NCBI RefSeq assembly: GCF_000705555.1
Contig: NZ_JMQN01000036.1
Location: 1-64,000, forward strand
Length of the DNA stretch: 64,000 nt
Source of the DNA: Marinobacterium lacunae
GTDB lineage: Bacteria > Pseudomonadota > Gammaproteobacteria > Pseudomonadales > Balneatricaceae
Reading direction: 5' to 3'
In this document: positions 28,475 to 37,257 of the stretch, piece by piece
How positions within the stretch are numbered: position 1 is the first letter of the stretch
How the letters are laid out: the number at the start of each line of letters is the position of its first letter
Notes under the pieces: model-generated
The model's input: the letters and a program-made list of their open reading frames with translations, nothing else
Told to the model about the DNA's origin: nothing
Databases searched by the model: none
Translations under genes and position numbers: made by a program

Positions 28475-29119
28475 ATGAACCAACTGACTAAACAGGCCTC
28501 AGCCCAACCGGCAGAGGTCCAGGCACCGCACGCCTTCGACCTGGAGCAACTGGTGCACCACACCGCGTTGCCGCACACCCGGCTTTCGCGTGGCTTCGAC
28601 CGTTTCATCGATGCCGTTGCCTCAGTCGCGCATTGGAGCTGGGTGGTGCTGATGGCCGTTATTCTGCTCAACGTCATCTTGCGCTACGCCTTCGGCGAAG
28701 GACATATCGAGCTGGAGGAGCTGCAGTGGCACCTGTACGCCATCGGCTGGCTGATTGGGCTCTCTTTCTGCTACGTGGCCGATGACCATGTCCGGGTTGA
28801 TCTGCTGCATGAAAACCTGGGGCTCAAAACCCAGGCCGTAATCGAACTACTGGGCATCCTGTTCCTCCTGTTGCCCTTTGCCGCCACCGTAATGTGGTAC
28901 GCACTGCCGTTCGTGCAGTACTCGTTTGAGATGCACGAGGTCTCCATGGCGCCGGGCGGTTTACCCTATCGCTGGATTATCAAGGCCGTACTGGTTTTAG
29001 GGTTTGCATTACTGCTGATAGCGATGCTCTCGCGCCTGAGCCGTGTCTGTTCCCTGCTGTTCCGCTTTCCCCGGGCTCTGAATGCGCCCACAGAGGAGGT
29101 TCGCAATGGAGATCAATGA
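28475..29119 (+). CDS. TRAP transporter small permease subunit (DctQ family)
   Basis: This 214-residue inner-membrane protein has a soluble N-terminal tail of about 50 residues and then four membrane segments. The DctQ signature is ILRYAFGEGHIELEELQWHLY and VADDHVRVDLLH. The N-terminal tail is longer than in many DctQ proteins. The 3' end overlaps the dctM start by 14 bases, so the two permease subunits are probably translated together. Confidence 0.92.
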   Translation: MNQLTKQASAQPAEVQAPHAFDLEQLVHHTALPHTRLSRGFDRFIDAVASVAHWSWVVLMAVILLNVILRYAFGEGHIELEELQWHLYAIGWLIGLSFCYVADDHVRVDLLHENLGLKTQAVIELLGILFLLLPFAATVMWYALPFVQYSFEMHEVSMAPGGLPYRWIIKAVLVLGFALLLIAMLSRLSRVCSLLFRFPRALNAPTEEVRNGDQ

Positions 29120-30461
29120 GATCCTCGCAATCCTGATGTTTTCCAGCTTCATCGTTCTGCTGTTCACCGGCTTCCCTGTGGCCTGGGTGCTGGGCGGAGT
29201 GGCACTGCTGTTTGCCATGATTTCCATGGTCGCCGATCAGATGTGGGATGCCTGGATCGGTATCGACTGGCAGTATGTTTCCATCGTCGTGCCCCGTATT
29301 TGGGACGTGATGACCAACTGGGTGCTGGTTGCCCTTCCGATGTTCGTCTTCATGGGCCTGATGCTGGACCGCTCCGGTATCGCAGAGGACCTGATGACCA
29401 ATCTGGTGCGGCTGTTCGGCCGGGTACGCGGCGGCCTGGCGATCACCGTCACCTTCGTGGGCCTGCTGCTGGCGGCCTCCACCGGCATTATCGGCGCATC
29501 CGTGGTGCTACTCGCACTGCTCGGCATCCCCATGATGATGCGACAGGGTTACAGCCATGAACTGGCCTGCGGCACTGTGTGCTCTACCGGTACGTTGGGC
29601 ATTCTGATCCCGCCCAGCATTATGCTGGTTATGATGGGCGACCGCCTCGGCGTACCGGTGGGCGATCTGTTTTTGGGCGCGCTGTTCCCAGGCCTTCTGC
29701 TCGCCGCCCTTTACATCGGTTACATCTTCGCCGTTGGCTTGCTCAGCCCCCACTCGGCACCGGCCCCCAAAGATGCTGAGCCGGTAACTCCCCTGCTGAT
29801 TGCCAAGGTTTTTATAACCGTGTTGCCCGCTGCCGGGCTTATCCTGGCCGTGCTTGGCTCTATCTTTGCCGGTATTGCCACGCCCACGGAAGCCTCAGGC
29901 GTAGGCGCTTTCGGCGCCACTATGTTGGCTCTGATCAAGAAACGGGTTGATCTGAAGGTGCTGTATGAAGTCGCTCGCGAAACGACCAAAACCACGGCCT
30001 TCATATTTGCCCTGCTGCTTGGTGCAACCGCGTTCTCGCTTGTTCTGCGCGGACTGGGCGGCGATGAACTAATCGAATCAGCCCTGACCGGCCTGCCGTT
30101 CGGACCCACCGGGATCGTCATCACCATTCTTGCCATTACCTTCGTACTGGGCTTCTTCCTCGACTGGATCGAGCTGACGTTGATCATCCTGCCGCTGGTG
30201 GCGCCGGTCGTTAGCGGACTGGGCTTTGACCTGGTCTGGTTCACCATCCTGTTCGCGGTTTGTCTGCAGACCTCCTTCCTGACACCTCCGGTCGGATTCG
30301 CGCTTTTCTACTTGAAAGGTGTTGCACCGGAGGGGATCACCGTCGGCACCATTTACCGCGGCGTACTACCCTTTATTGCCATGCAGTTGCTCGGATTGAC
30401 GATCGTATTCTACTGGCAGCAGATCGTGACCTGGCTGCCCTCAATGGCTTACTCCAACTGA
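29106..30461 (+). CDS. TRAP transporter large permease subunit (DctM family)
   Basis: This is a 451-residue membrane protein with about twelve segments, the channel-forming subunit that couples uptake to sodium. Family marks include GFPVAWVLGGVALLFA, the LALLGIPMMMRQGY region, GTLGILIPPSIMLV and LTPPVGFALFYLKG. ATG at 29106 is preceded by GAGGAGG and overlaps dctQ; an earlier in-frame ATG at 29082 is less likely. It is followed 18 bases later by the alcohol dehydrogenase. Confidence 0.94.
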   Translation: MEINEILAILMFSSFIVLLFTGFPVAWVLGGVALLFAMISMVADQMWDAWIGIDWQYVSIVVPRIWDVMTNWVLVALPMFVFMGLMLDRSGIAEDLMTNLVRLFGRVRGGLAITVTFVGLLLAASTGIIGASVVLLALLGIPMMMRQGYSHELACGTVCSTGTLGILIPPSIMLVMMGDRLGVPVGDLFLGALFPGLLLAALYIGYIFAVGLLSPHSAPAPKDAEPVTPLLIAKVFITVLPAAGLILAVLGSIFAGIATPTEASGVGAFGATMLALIKKRVDLKVLYEVARETTKTTAFIFALLLGATAFSLVLRGLGGDELIESALTGLPFGPTGIVITILAITFVLGFFLDWIELTLIILPLVAPVVSGLGFDLVWFTILFAVCLQTSFLTPPVGFALFYLKGVAPEGITVGTIYRGVLPFIAMQLLGLTIVFYWQQIVTWLPSMAYSN

Positions 30462-30479
30462 TTATTTCGGAGAACAACA

Positions 30480-31646
30480 ATGAGTAACCGAATCATTCTA
30501 CCCCGCCTGCTGGAGGTGGGAGCCGGTGCTAGCGGTAAGGCCCCAGACGTTCTGGCCGCACTGGGATGCTCCAACCCGCTGATCATCACCGATCAGATGA
30601 TGGTCAAACTGGGTTATGTCGAAAAGCTTCAGGCGGTCCTGAGCGGCGCTGGCCTGCAAAGCGACCTGTTCGCCGACACTCTGCCCGAGCCCACCGAAGC
30701 GTCGATCGTCGCTGGCGTGGAAAGGGTCAAGGAGGGCAGCTATGACTCGATTATTGCGCTCGGCGGCGGTAGTCCGATCGACTCAGCCAAGGCGATCTCG
30801 ATACTCGGCAAATTCGGCGGCCAGATGCGGGACTATAAATTTCCCCGTGATGTCAGTGAGCAGGGGCTGCCGATCATCGCCATCCCAACCACTGCCGGCA
30901 CCGGATCTGAGGTGACCCGCTTCACCATCATCACCGATGCGGACAAAGACGAGAAGATGCTTTGCGTCGGTCAAGGCTTCATGCCAGTTGCCGCGCTGAT
31001 CGATTTTGAACTCACGCTGACGCTGCCGCCACGTGTCACCGCCGACACCGGTATCGACGCGCTGACACATGCCATAGAGGCCTATGTCAGCGCAAAAGCC
31101 AACGCCTACAGCGACTCACAGGCACTAGCGGCGATGCGCCTTATCGGCCCCAACCTGCGCCGGGCTTACCACACCCCGGACGATCGCGATGCTCGCGAGG
31201 CGATGATGCTCGGCTCCACCTTGGCCGGTGTTGCGTTTTCAGCAGCTTCCGTCGCACTGGTACACGGTATGAGTCGCCCTATCGGCGCGTTCTTCCACGT
31301 CCCCCACGGCCTGTCGAACGCGATGCTGCTACCCACGGTGACGGAGTTTTCACTGGCCAGCGCACCGGATCGATACGCTGACTGCGCGCGGGCGATTGGT
31401 GCCGCGCTGCAAAGCGATGACACAAACGCCGCCAATGCCAAACTCGTTGCCGAACTGCGCGCCTTGAACAAGGAGCTGCAGGTACCGAGCCCCGCAGAGT
31501 TCGGTATCGAGGAAAGTCGTTATTTCGAACTACGCGCCACCATGGCGGAACAGGCTCTGGCGTCCGGATCACCGGGCAATAACCCACGCGTCCCCACTGT
31601 CGATGAACTGATTGAGCTCTATGCAGCCGTCTGGAACCAAGAATAA
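30480..31646 (+). CDS. Iron-containing (type III) alcohol dehydrogenase, DddB-like
   Basis: This 388-residue NAD-dependent dehydrogenase has GGGSPIDSAKAI for the nucleotide site, TAGTGSEVTRFTIITD, and the metal ligands within TGIDALTHAIEAYVS and HGMSRPIGAFFHVPHG. It is paired with an MmsA-like aldehyde dehydrogenase and a transporter, so it probably oxidises an imported hydroxy compound to a semialdehyde. In Marinomonas the DMSP pathway uses the same pair of families (DddB and DddC) to take 3-hydroxypropionate to acetyl-CoA. A direct assignment would be premature. Confidence 0.88.
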   Translation: MSNRIILPRLLEVGAGASGKAPDVLAALGCSNPLIITDQMMVKLGYVEKLQAVLSGAGLQSDLFADTLPEPTEASIVAGVERVKEGSYDSIIALGGGSPIDSAKAISILGKFGGQMRDYKFPRDVSEQGLPIIAIPTTAGTGSEVTRFTIITDADKDEKMLCVGQGFMPVAALIDFELTLTLPPRVTADTGIDALTHAIEAYVSAKANAYSDSQALAAMRLIGPNLRRAYHTPDDRDAREAMMLGSTLAGVAFSAASVALVHGMSRPIGAFFHVPHGLSNAMLLPTVTEFSLASAPDRYADCARAIGAALQSDDTNAANAKLVAELRALNKELQVPSPAEFGIEESRYFELRATMAEQALASGSPGNNPRVPTVDELIELYAAVWNQE

Positions 31647-31668
31647 TACCGATCTGGAGAACACCCGC

Positions 31669-33171
31669 ATGACTAGCATCACCAATTTTATCAACAACAC
31701 CCGTACTCACAGTGAGTCAAGCCGTACAGCGCCGGTATATAACCCGGCTACCGGCGAGCAGACTGGTACTGTGACCCTGTCCACCGCCGATGAAACCCGC
31801 TCAGCAATCGCGGCGGCACAGGCAGCTTTCCCGAACTGGTCCAAGACACCGTCAGTTGTGCGTGCCCGTGTGATGTTCAAATTCAAAGAGCTACTCGAAC
31901 AGAATCGCGACAAGCTGGCAGAGCTGATCAGCGCAGAACACGGCAAAGTGTTCTCCGACGCTATGGGAGAGATTACCCGCGGCATGGAAGTTGTTGAATT
32001 TGCCTGCGGAATTCCTCATCTGCAGAAAGGTGAGCACTCACTCAATGTGGGACGCAACATCGATTCCGACTCGCTGATGCAGCCTCTGGGTGTGTGCGCC
32101 GGCATTTCACCCTTCAACTTCCCGGCGATGGTACCGATGTGGATGTTCCCGGTGGCCATCGCCTGCGGAAACACCTTCGTCATGAAGCCCTCCGAGAAGG
32201 ATCCGAGCGCCACCCTGTTCATCGCCGAACTGCTGGCCGAAGCTGGTCTGCCTGAAGGAGTCTTCAACCTGGTCAATGGCGACAAGGAAGCGGTTGATGT
32301 GTTGCTCACCGACGAACGGGTGCAGGCGGTCAGCTTCGTTGGATCCACCCCGATCGCGCAGTACATCTACTCCACCGCGTCTGCAAACGGCAAGCGTTGT
32401 CAGGCGCTCGGCGGCGCCAAGAACCACATGGTTATCATGCCCGATGCAGACCCGCAGCAGGTGGTGAGCTCGCTGATGGGCGCGGCGTACGGCTCCGCTG
32501 GCGAGCGTTGCATGGCGATCTCCGTAGCTGTCTGTGTCGGTGATGAAGTGGCCGATAACCTTGTTGAAATGATGAAAAGCGAAATCCGCCAGATGCGTGT
32601 CGGGCCGGGTCTTGGCGTCGAGCCTGAACCACATATGGGACCGGTGGTCAGCCGTGAGCACCAGCAGAAGATTATCTCCTACATCGACAGTGGGGTAGAA
32701 CAGGGCGCCACCCTTGTTGTGGACGGGCGCGGCTTTAAAGTAGACGGCCATGAAAACGGCTTCTTTGTCGGTCCGACCCTGTTCGACAACGTCACCACCG
32801 AGATGCGCATCTATCAGGAGGAGATATTTGGCCCGGTACTGGTCGTCGTGCGCGTTGACAGCTTCGATGACGCACTGAAACTGATCAACGACCACGAGTA
32901 TGGCAACGGTACCGCCCTGTTTACCCGTGACGGCGATACCGCTCGTCAGTTCGAGGAGAACGTGCAGGCTGGCATGGTCGGTATCAATGTCCCCATCCCG
33001 GTACCGATGGCATTCCACTGCTTCGGTGGCTGGAAACGCTCCGTCTTCGGACCGCTCAACATGCACGGTTCCGACGGTGTACGTTTCTTCACCCGCATGA
33101 AGACCGTAACCCGTCGCTGGCCTACCGGTATCCGTGCTGGAGCCGAATTCTCCATGCCGACCATGAAGTAA
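31669..33171 (+). CDS. CoA-acylating methylmalonate/malonate-semialdehyde dehydrogenase (MmsA/DddC-like)
   Basis: This 500-residue aldehyde dehydrogenase uses CoA and releases CO2 from malonate or methylmalonate semialdehyde, giving acetyl- or propionyl-CoA. The nucleophile is C281 in GSAGERCMAIS. MmsA-specific stretches are PLGVCAGISPFNFPAMVPMW, GAKNHMVIMPDAD and VPMAFHCFGGWKRSVFG. ATG at 31669 has GGAGA upstream, 22 bases after the dehydrogenase gene. Together the two enzymes would turn a 3-hydroxyacid into an acyl-CoA. A strong terminator follows. Confidence 0.93.
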   Translation: MTSITNFINNTRTHSESSRTAPVYNPATGEQTGTVTLSTADETRSAIAAAQAAFPNWSKTPSVVRARVMFKFKELLEQNRDKLAELISAEHGKVFSDAMGEITRGMEVVEFACGIPHLQKGEHSLNVGRNIDSDSLMQPLGVCAGISPFNFPAMVPMWMFPVAIACGNTFVMKPSEKDPSATLFIAELLAEAGLPEGVFNLVNGDKEAVDVLLTDERVQAVSFVGSTPIAQYIYSTASANGKRCQALGGAKNHMVIMPDADPQQVVSSLMGAAYGSAGERCMAISVAVCVGDEVADNLVEMMKSEIRQMRVGPGLGVEPEPHMGPVVSREHQQKIISYIDSGVEQGATLVVDGRGFKVDGHENGFFVGPTLFDNVTTEMRIYQEEIFGPVLVVVRVDSFDDALKLINDHEYGNGTALFTRDGDTARQFEENVQAGMVGINVPIPVPMAFHCFGGWKRSVFGPLNMHGSDGVRFFTRMKTVTRRWPTGIRAGAEFSMPTMK

Positions 33172-33200
33172 ACCCCTGCTCCCTGGCCCGTGCTGAATTT

Positions 33201-33225
33201 GCCGCCCCTGTGGGCGGCTTTTTTA
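33201..33225 (+). terminator. Intrinsic terminator of the TRAP-dehydrogenase operon
   Basis: GCCGCCC and GGGCGGC form a 7-bp perfect stem with a CTGT loop, followed by TTTTTTAT. It lies 30 bases after the MmsA-like gene and separates it from the iclR gene, which therefore needs its own promoter. Confidence 0.88.
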
Positions 33226-33276
33226 TAGCTTCAGCAGAGGGTTACAGCGATCGCCAACAGTGATCGTCCGACAGGG

Positions 33277-33307
33277 CGATATATATCGTGATCGATGCCT
33301 GTATACT
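33277..33307 (+). promoter_or_regulatory. Palindrome and -10 box upstream of iclR
   Basis: CGATATATATCG (33277-33288) is a perfect 12-bp palindrome placed about where the -35 should be for a TATACT -10 at 33302-33307, 40 bases before the iclR ATG. The lack of a recognisable -35 and the palindrome's position suggest autoregulation, but it does not match the dyads upstream of dctP. Confidence 0.35.
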
Positions 33308-33346
33308 CTCTCACTGGTATCTATCCACAGCGGAAACTCACTTACC

Positions 33347-34123
33347 ATGAGCAACACACGCCGGGAAAAGGGCTCTTCGATTCTGCGAGTACTGGAGATC
33401 ATTGAATCGGTCGCCAACGCCAGCAAGCCAATGACACCGACGGAGCTGGCCAATCACCTCGACATCCCCAAGGCAACCGGTCATCGGCTGGTACAGACGC
33501 TGGAGAAAGAGGGCTTTCTTCAGACCAATATGCGAGGCTTTGTGGTGCCGGGCGCACGCCTTCACCAAGCCGCCCTCGGCATCATCTACGCCGGCCGTTA
33601 CAAAGCCCAACGCAGGGCTATCTTGGAACACCTGTCCGATCAGGTTGGCGAGACCTGCGGACTGGCCATTCCAGATGGTACCGAAATGCTCTACTTTGAT
33701 CGCGTGCAGGCAAACTGGCCACTCCAGATCAACCTGCCGGTGGGCAGTCATACCCCCAGTTGGTGTACCGCCAGTGGTAAGCTTTATCTGGCGAGTCTGC
33801 CGTTATCTCAGCGCCGCTTGATGCTTGAGAATCTGCCGATTGAGCAGCTATCACGCAACACCATCACCGACCCGGAAGAGCTTCTCGACGAGTTGGCCAA
33901 TATCGAACAGCTGGGAGTCGCTGTTGATAACGAGGAGTTCATCGACGGCATGGTCGCTTTTGCTGTGCCCGTGCGCGATGCCCGGAACAGGCTGATTGCC
34001 TGCCTGTTCACCCACGCACCGGTGATACGCTGCTCGCTGGAGGACCTGCTCAGGTTCGAACCTCAACTGCGTGAGGCCGCTCGCCAGTTGGAGCAGATCA
34101 TTCAAGTGCCCGCGCAAAGCTAA
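33347..34123 (+). CDS. IclR-family transcriptional regulator
   Basis: This 258-residue protein has an N-terminal winged helix (about 10-70, PTELANHLDIPKATGHRLVQT) and a C-terminal GAF-like effector domain (GETCGLAIPDGTEMLYFDRV; GLAVDNEEF-like region reading GVAVDNEEFIDGMVAFAVPV). It is the local regulator candidate for the adjacent TRAP-dehydrogenase operon. ATG at 33347 begins the conserved REKGSSILRVLEI block. The effector is probably the transported acid or an intermediate, which cannot be seen from sequence. It is followed by hemC. Confidence 0.92.
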   Translation: MSNTRREKGSSILRVLEIIESVANASKPMTPTELANHLDIPKATGHRLVQTLEKEGFLQTNMRGFVVPGARLHQAALGIIYAGRYKAQRRAILEHLSDQVGETCGLAIPDGTEMLYFDRVQANWPLQINLPVGSHTPSWCTASGKLYLASLPLSQRRLMLENLPIEQLSRNTITDPEELLDELANIEQLGVAVDNEEFIDGMVAFAVPVRDARNRLIACLFTHAPVIRCSLEDLLRFEPQLREAARQLEQIIQVPAQS

Positions 34124-34162
34124 GGTCGCACCCAGCGCCGATTCAGCAGCGATTTCTGATAC

Positions 34163-34199
34163 ACTTAGCCCCATTTACGTTCAGTATTTGGGGCTAAGT
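34163..34199 (+). other. 11-bp inverted repeat in the hemC leader
   Basis: ACTTAGCCCCA (34163-34173) and TGGGGCTAAGT (34189-34199) are perfect complements around a 15-base loop. The repeat ends 22 bases before the hemC GTG. No T-run follows, so it is a leader hairpin or an operator rather than a terminator. Confidence 0.55.
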
Positions 34200-34221
34200 C
34201 CCGCCCCCGGAGAGATCGCGA

Positions 34222-35178
34222 GTGACTGAAACTACAGCTCAAAACAGAATCATCCGTATCGCTACCCGTCGCAGCCTGCTGGCACTCTGGCAGGCCGAGT
34301 ATGTCAAGGCCGAGCTGGAGCGCCTACACCCGGGAATCGCCGTCGAACTGCTCAAGATCGAGTCTAAAGGTGACAAGATTCTCGACACCCCGCTGGCCAA
34401 GATCGGCGGCAAGGGCTTGTTCGTCAAAGAACTGGAAACCGCGATGCTCGAGGGTGACGCCGATATCGCCGTTCACTCGATGAAAGATGTGCCGATGGAG
34501 TTCCCGCAAGGACTCGGACTGGCTGTTATCTGCCCGCGCGAGAAGCCCACCGACGCCTTCGTCAGCAACCACTACGCCCGTTTTGAAGACCTGCCTCAGG
34601 GCGCCGTCGTCGGCACCTCTTCACTGCGCCGCGAGGTACAGATACGCGAACGGCGCCCCGACCTGCAGGTACGCTTCCTGCGCGGCAATGTACAAACCCG
34701 TCTTGGCAAGCTAGACGCCGGCGACTACGACGCCATCATTTTGGCAACCGCAGGACTGGTACGACTTGAACTAGGCGAGCGCATCCGTCAGGAGATCCCG
34801 CCCGAGGAGAGCCTTCCGGCCGGCGGACAGGGCGCTGTGGGTATCGAATGCCGAACCGATGATGCCGAGCTGGTCGAACTGCTCAAGCCCTTGAACCACA
34901 CCGAGACCGCATACCGGGTGCTTGCCGAGCGTGCCATGAACCGCCGGCTCGAGGGCGGTTGCCAGGTACCGATCGGTTGCTATGCCACGCTGAACGAATC
35001 CGGTGACGAGATTTGGCTTCGCGGCCTCGTAGGTCGACCGGATGGTACCAAGGTACTGCGCGACGAGATCCGCGGCCCGGTCGATCAGGCCGAGCAACTC
35101 GGCATTACGCTGGCTGAACGCCTGCTCGCAGCCGGTGCCGACACCATACTGCAAGAGGTCTATGCAGAGCGTGGTTGA
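34222..35178 (+). CDS. hemC: Porphobilinogen deaminase (hydroxymethylbilane synthase)
   Basis: HemC joins four porphobilinogens into hydroxymethylbilane. The 318-residue protein has [19 protein letters not shown], the active-site region [25 protein letters not shown], and C247 in EGGCQVPIG, which carries the dipyrromethane cofactor. The start is GTG at 34222 with GGAGAGA upstream. It overlaps hemD by 17 bases and starts the hemCDXY operon. Confidence 0.97.
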   Translation: MTETTAQNRIIRIATRRSLLALWQAEYVKAELERLHPGIAVELLKIESKGDKILDTPLAKIGGKGLFVKELETAMLEGDADIAVHSMKDVPMEFPQGLGLAVICPREKPTDAFVSNHYARFEDLPQGAVVGTSSLRREVQIRERRPDLQVRFLRGNVQTRLGKLDAGDYDAIILATAGLVRLELGERIRQEIPPEESLPAGGQGAVGIECRTDDAELVELLKPLNHTETAYRVLAERAMNRRLEGGCQVPIGCYATLNESGDEIWLRGLVGRPDGTKVLRDEIRGPVDQAEQLGITLAERLLAAGADTILQEVYAERG

Positions 35179-35947
35179 TCGACCGCTACAGGGGCTTCGC
35201 GTACTGGTCACGCGCCCGGCACATCAGGCCCGGGGGCAGATCGAGCAGTTGCAGGCGCTGGGTGCCGAGCCCATCGCCCTGCCGCTGCTGGAGATAGTCG
35301 AAGTGGATGAATCGGATGCTGCCGCCTTCCACAACATCAAGGCGCGGATTCTCGATATCGACCTCTACGCCGGTGTGATATTTGTCAGCCCCAACGCCGC
35401 CCGTATAGGTGCACGCTGGATCGACGAGTACTGGCCACAACTCCCCGTGGGCGTCCATTGGCTGGCGATCGGCGCCGCCACGGCGGGGGTACTGGCCGAG
35501 CTGGATATCCCGGCCTACCATGTCGCTGGCGGCTTCGACTCCGAAGCCCTGCTGGCCGACCCGCTGTTACAGCACATTGCCGGACAGCGATTTCTGATCA
35601 TCCGCGGCGAAGGTGGTCGCGAGCTGCTGGCCCAGACACTCAGCGCGCGCGGTGCCAGTATCGACTACGCTGATCTGTATCGCCGCGAGTGCCCGCAGTA
35701 CAGCAGCGAGCAAATCAAAAGTACTATTTATGCGCAGAGGTTATCCGTTATTCTGATAACCAGCGGCGAGGCTCTGGAAAACCTGCTGGAACTGGCAGGC
35801 CCGGTGCCTGATCTACTGAGCACTGAACTCATTGTCCCGAGCCGGCGCATCGCAGGGATCGCCGAAGCGCGGGGTTTTTCTCGAATCAGGATAGCGGACG
35901 GACCGGATGACACGTCCATGATCCGCGCAATACGACCTGCCGACTGA
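35162..35947 (+). CDS. hemD: Uroporphyrinogen-III synthase
   Basis: HemD cyclises hydroxymethylbilane with inversion of ring D. The family is poorly conserved; the 261-residue length, the N-terminal [15 protein letters not shown], the middle [12 protein letters not shown] and the late [16 protein letters not shown] fit it. ATG at 35162 lies within the end of hemC with AGAGGT upstream, the usual overlap. Position between hemC and hemX makes the call secure. Confidence 0.94.
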   Translation: MQSVVDRPLQGLRVLVTRPAHQARGQIEQLQALGAEPIALPLLEIVEVDESDAAAFHNIKARILDIDLYAGVIFVSPNAARIGARWIDEYWPQLPVGVHWLAIGAATAGVLAELDIPAYHVAGGFDSEALLADPLLQHIAGQRFLIIRGEGGRELLAQTLSARGASIDYADLYRRECPQYSSEQIKSTIYAQRLSVILITSGEALENLLELAGPVPDLLSTELIVPSRRIAGIAEARGFSRIRIADGPDDTSMIRAIRPAD

Positions 35948-35961
35948 CTGGAACTGATGGC

Positions 35962-37257
35962 ATGAACGATACCCGCAAGCCCGAAGAACAAACCCAGGAC
36001 AACACGCCCGACCAGCAGCCCACCGATACGGAAAAGGATGTCGGCAGCACCGCCGACGCCCCGCCGGCTGCGGCGACCGCTAGCACTAGCGAACCGAGCC
36101 AGTCGAGTACGGATTCAACCAAGAAACCCGATACCCAAAGCGCTCCCGCCACCAGCACCAAGCCGGTCAGTGAGCCATCCCCTCCGGCGAAAAAGCCCCC
36201 CACCCCGCCCCGACAGGGTTCAGGCTGGGCAGGTAAACTGGCGCTATTCTGTTCTATCGTCGCACTGGCGGGGGTTGCCTATCTGTTCTGGCAGGGCTGG
36301 CAGCTCAAACAGACCAATGCCAGCAACCAGAGCAGTCTGACACAGCAGGTCGAGACCGCTCTGGCCAATGCCCGCGCCGACGTTGCCGACCGTGTTGGCG
36401 GTGTATCCCGTCAACTGGGCAGCCTACAGGCCCAGGCCGAGGCGGAAAAACAGAATATCGATCAACTCCAGCAGCGCCTGACCGATGCGATCAAGCAGGT
36501 CAACGCAACCCGTGAAACCTCGCGGGAGGACTGGTTACTGGCCGAGGCGGAGTACCTGCTGCGTCTGGCAAACCAGCGCGTATTGATGGAGCAAACAGCC
36601 AATGGCGCCCTGAGCCTCCTCAAGGCCACCGACAATATCCTGCGCGAGTCCGATGATGTTGCCCTGTACAACGTACGTCAGGCACTGGCCGAGGACATCG
36701 CGGCACTGGAAGCGGTGCCGTTACTGGATACCGAAGGCACCTACCTGAAACTCGCGGCCCTCAACCGTCAGGTCGACGATCTGCGCGTCACGCCGATCAC
36801 CGACAAGCGCAAATTGCCCTCCATGCTGGAGGAGATCACGCCCGAGTCCGTTGAACAGAGCTGGACCGAAGGCGCTGCCGCAGCCTGGAACAGGGCTGTG
36901 GACAAGTTCGAGAAGCTGGTCGTTATCCAGCACCGCGACGAGCCTATCGAACCGCTAATGTCGCCTGAGCAGACCTACTACCTGCAACAGAACCTGCACC
37001 TGATGCTGGAACAGGCCCAGCTGGCACTGTTGCAACGCAAGCAGCAGGCGTTCGACGCCAGCCTCGACAAGGCGTCCCGCTGGATTGACACCTACTTCGA
37101 CGAAAAAGATGCGACCAGTCAAGCACTGCTACGCGCCCTGAAGGAACTCTCGGCGCTGAACATTGCACCGGAACTCCCGGACATCTCCGGATCGCTGAAA
37201 GCACTCAAGGAACACCTGCGTGAGATGGCGCGGCTGAAACAGGAGGCCGGGCAATGA
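35962..37257 (+). CDS. hemX: HemX-like membrane protein
   Basis: This 431-residue protein has three parts. The first 80 or so residues are low-complexity and disordered (Thr, Ser, Pro, Lys, Asp), residues 91-110 form one membrane helix, and the rest is a long helical periplasmic region with a coiled coil near 120-175. This is HemX as found in hemCDXY operons. Older annotations call it uroporphyrinogen-III methylase, but there is no SAM-binding domain here. A role in organising haem synthesis enzymes is plausible and unproven. The stop overlaps hemY by 4 bases. Confidence 0.92.
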   Translation: MNDTRKPEEQTQDNTPDQQPTDTEKDVGSTADAPPAAATASTSEPSQSSTDSTKKPDTQSAPATSTKPVSEPSPPAKKPPTPPRQGSGWAGKLALFCSIVALAGVAYLFWQGWQLKQTNASNQSSLTQQVETALANARADVADRVGGVSRQLGSLQAQAEAEKQNIDQLQQRLTDAIKQVNATRETSREDWLLAEAEYLLRLANQRVLMEQTANGALSLLKATDNILRESDDVALYNVRQALAEDIAALEAVPLLDTEGTYLKLAALNRQVDDLRVTPITDKRKLPSMLEEITPESVEQSWTEGAAAAWNRAVDKFEKLVVIQHRDEPIEPLMSPEQTYYLQQNLHLMLEQAQLALLQRKQQAFDASLDKASRWIDTYFDEKDATSQALLRALKELSALNIAPELPDISGSLKALKEHLREMARLKQEAGQ

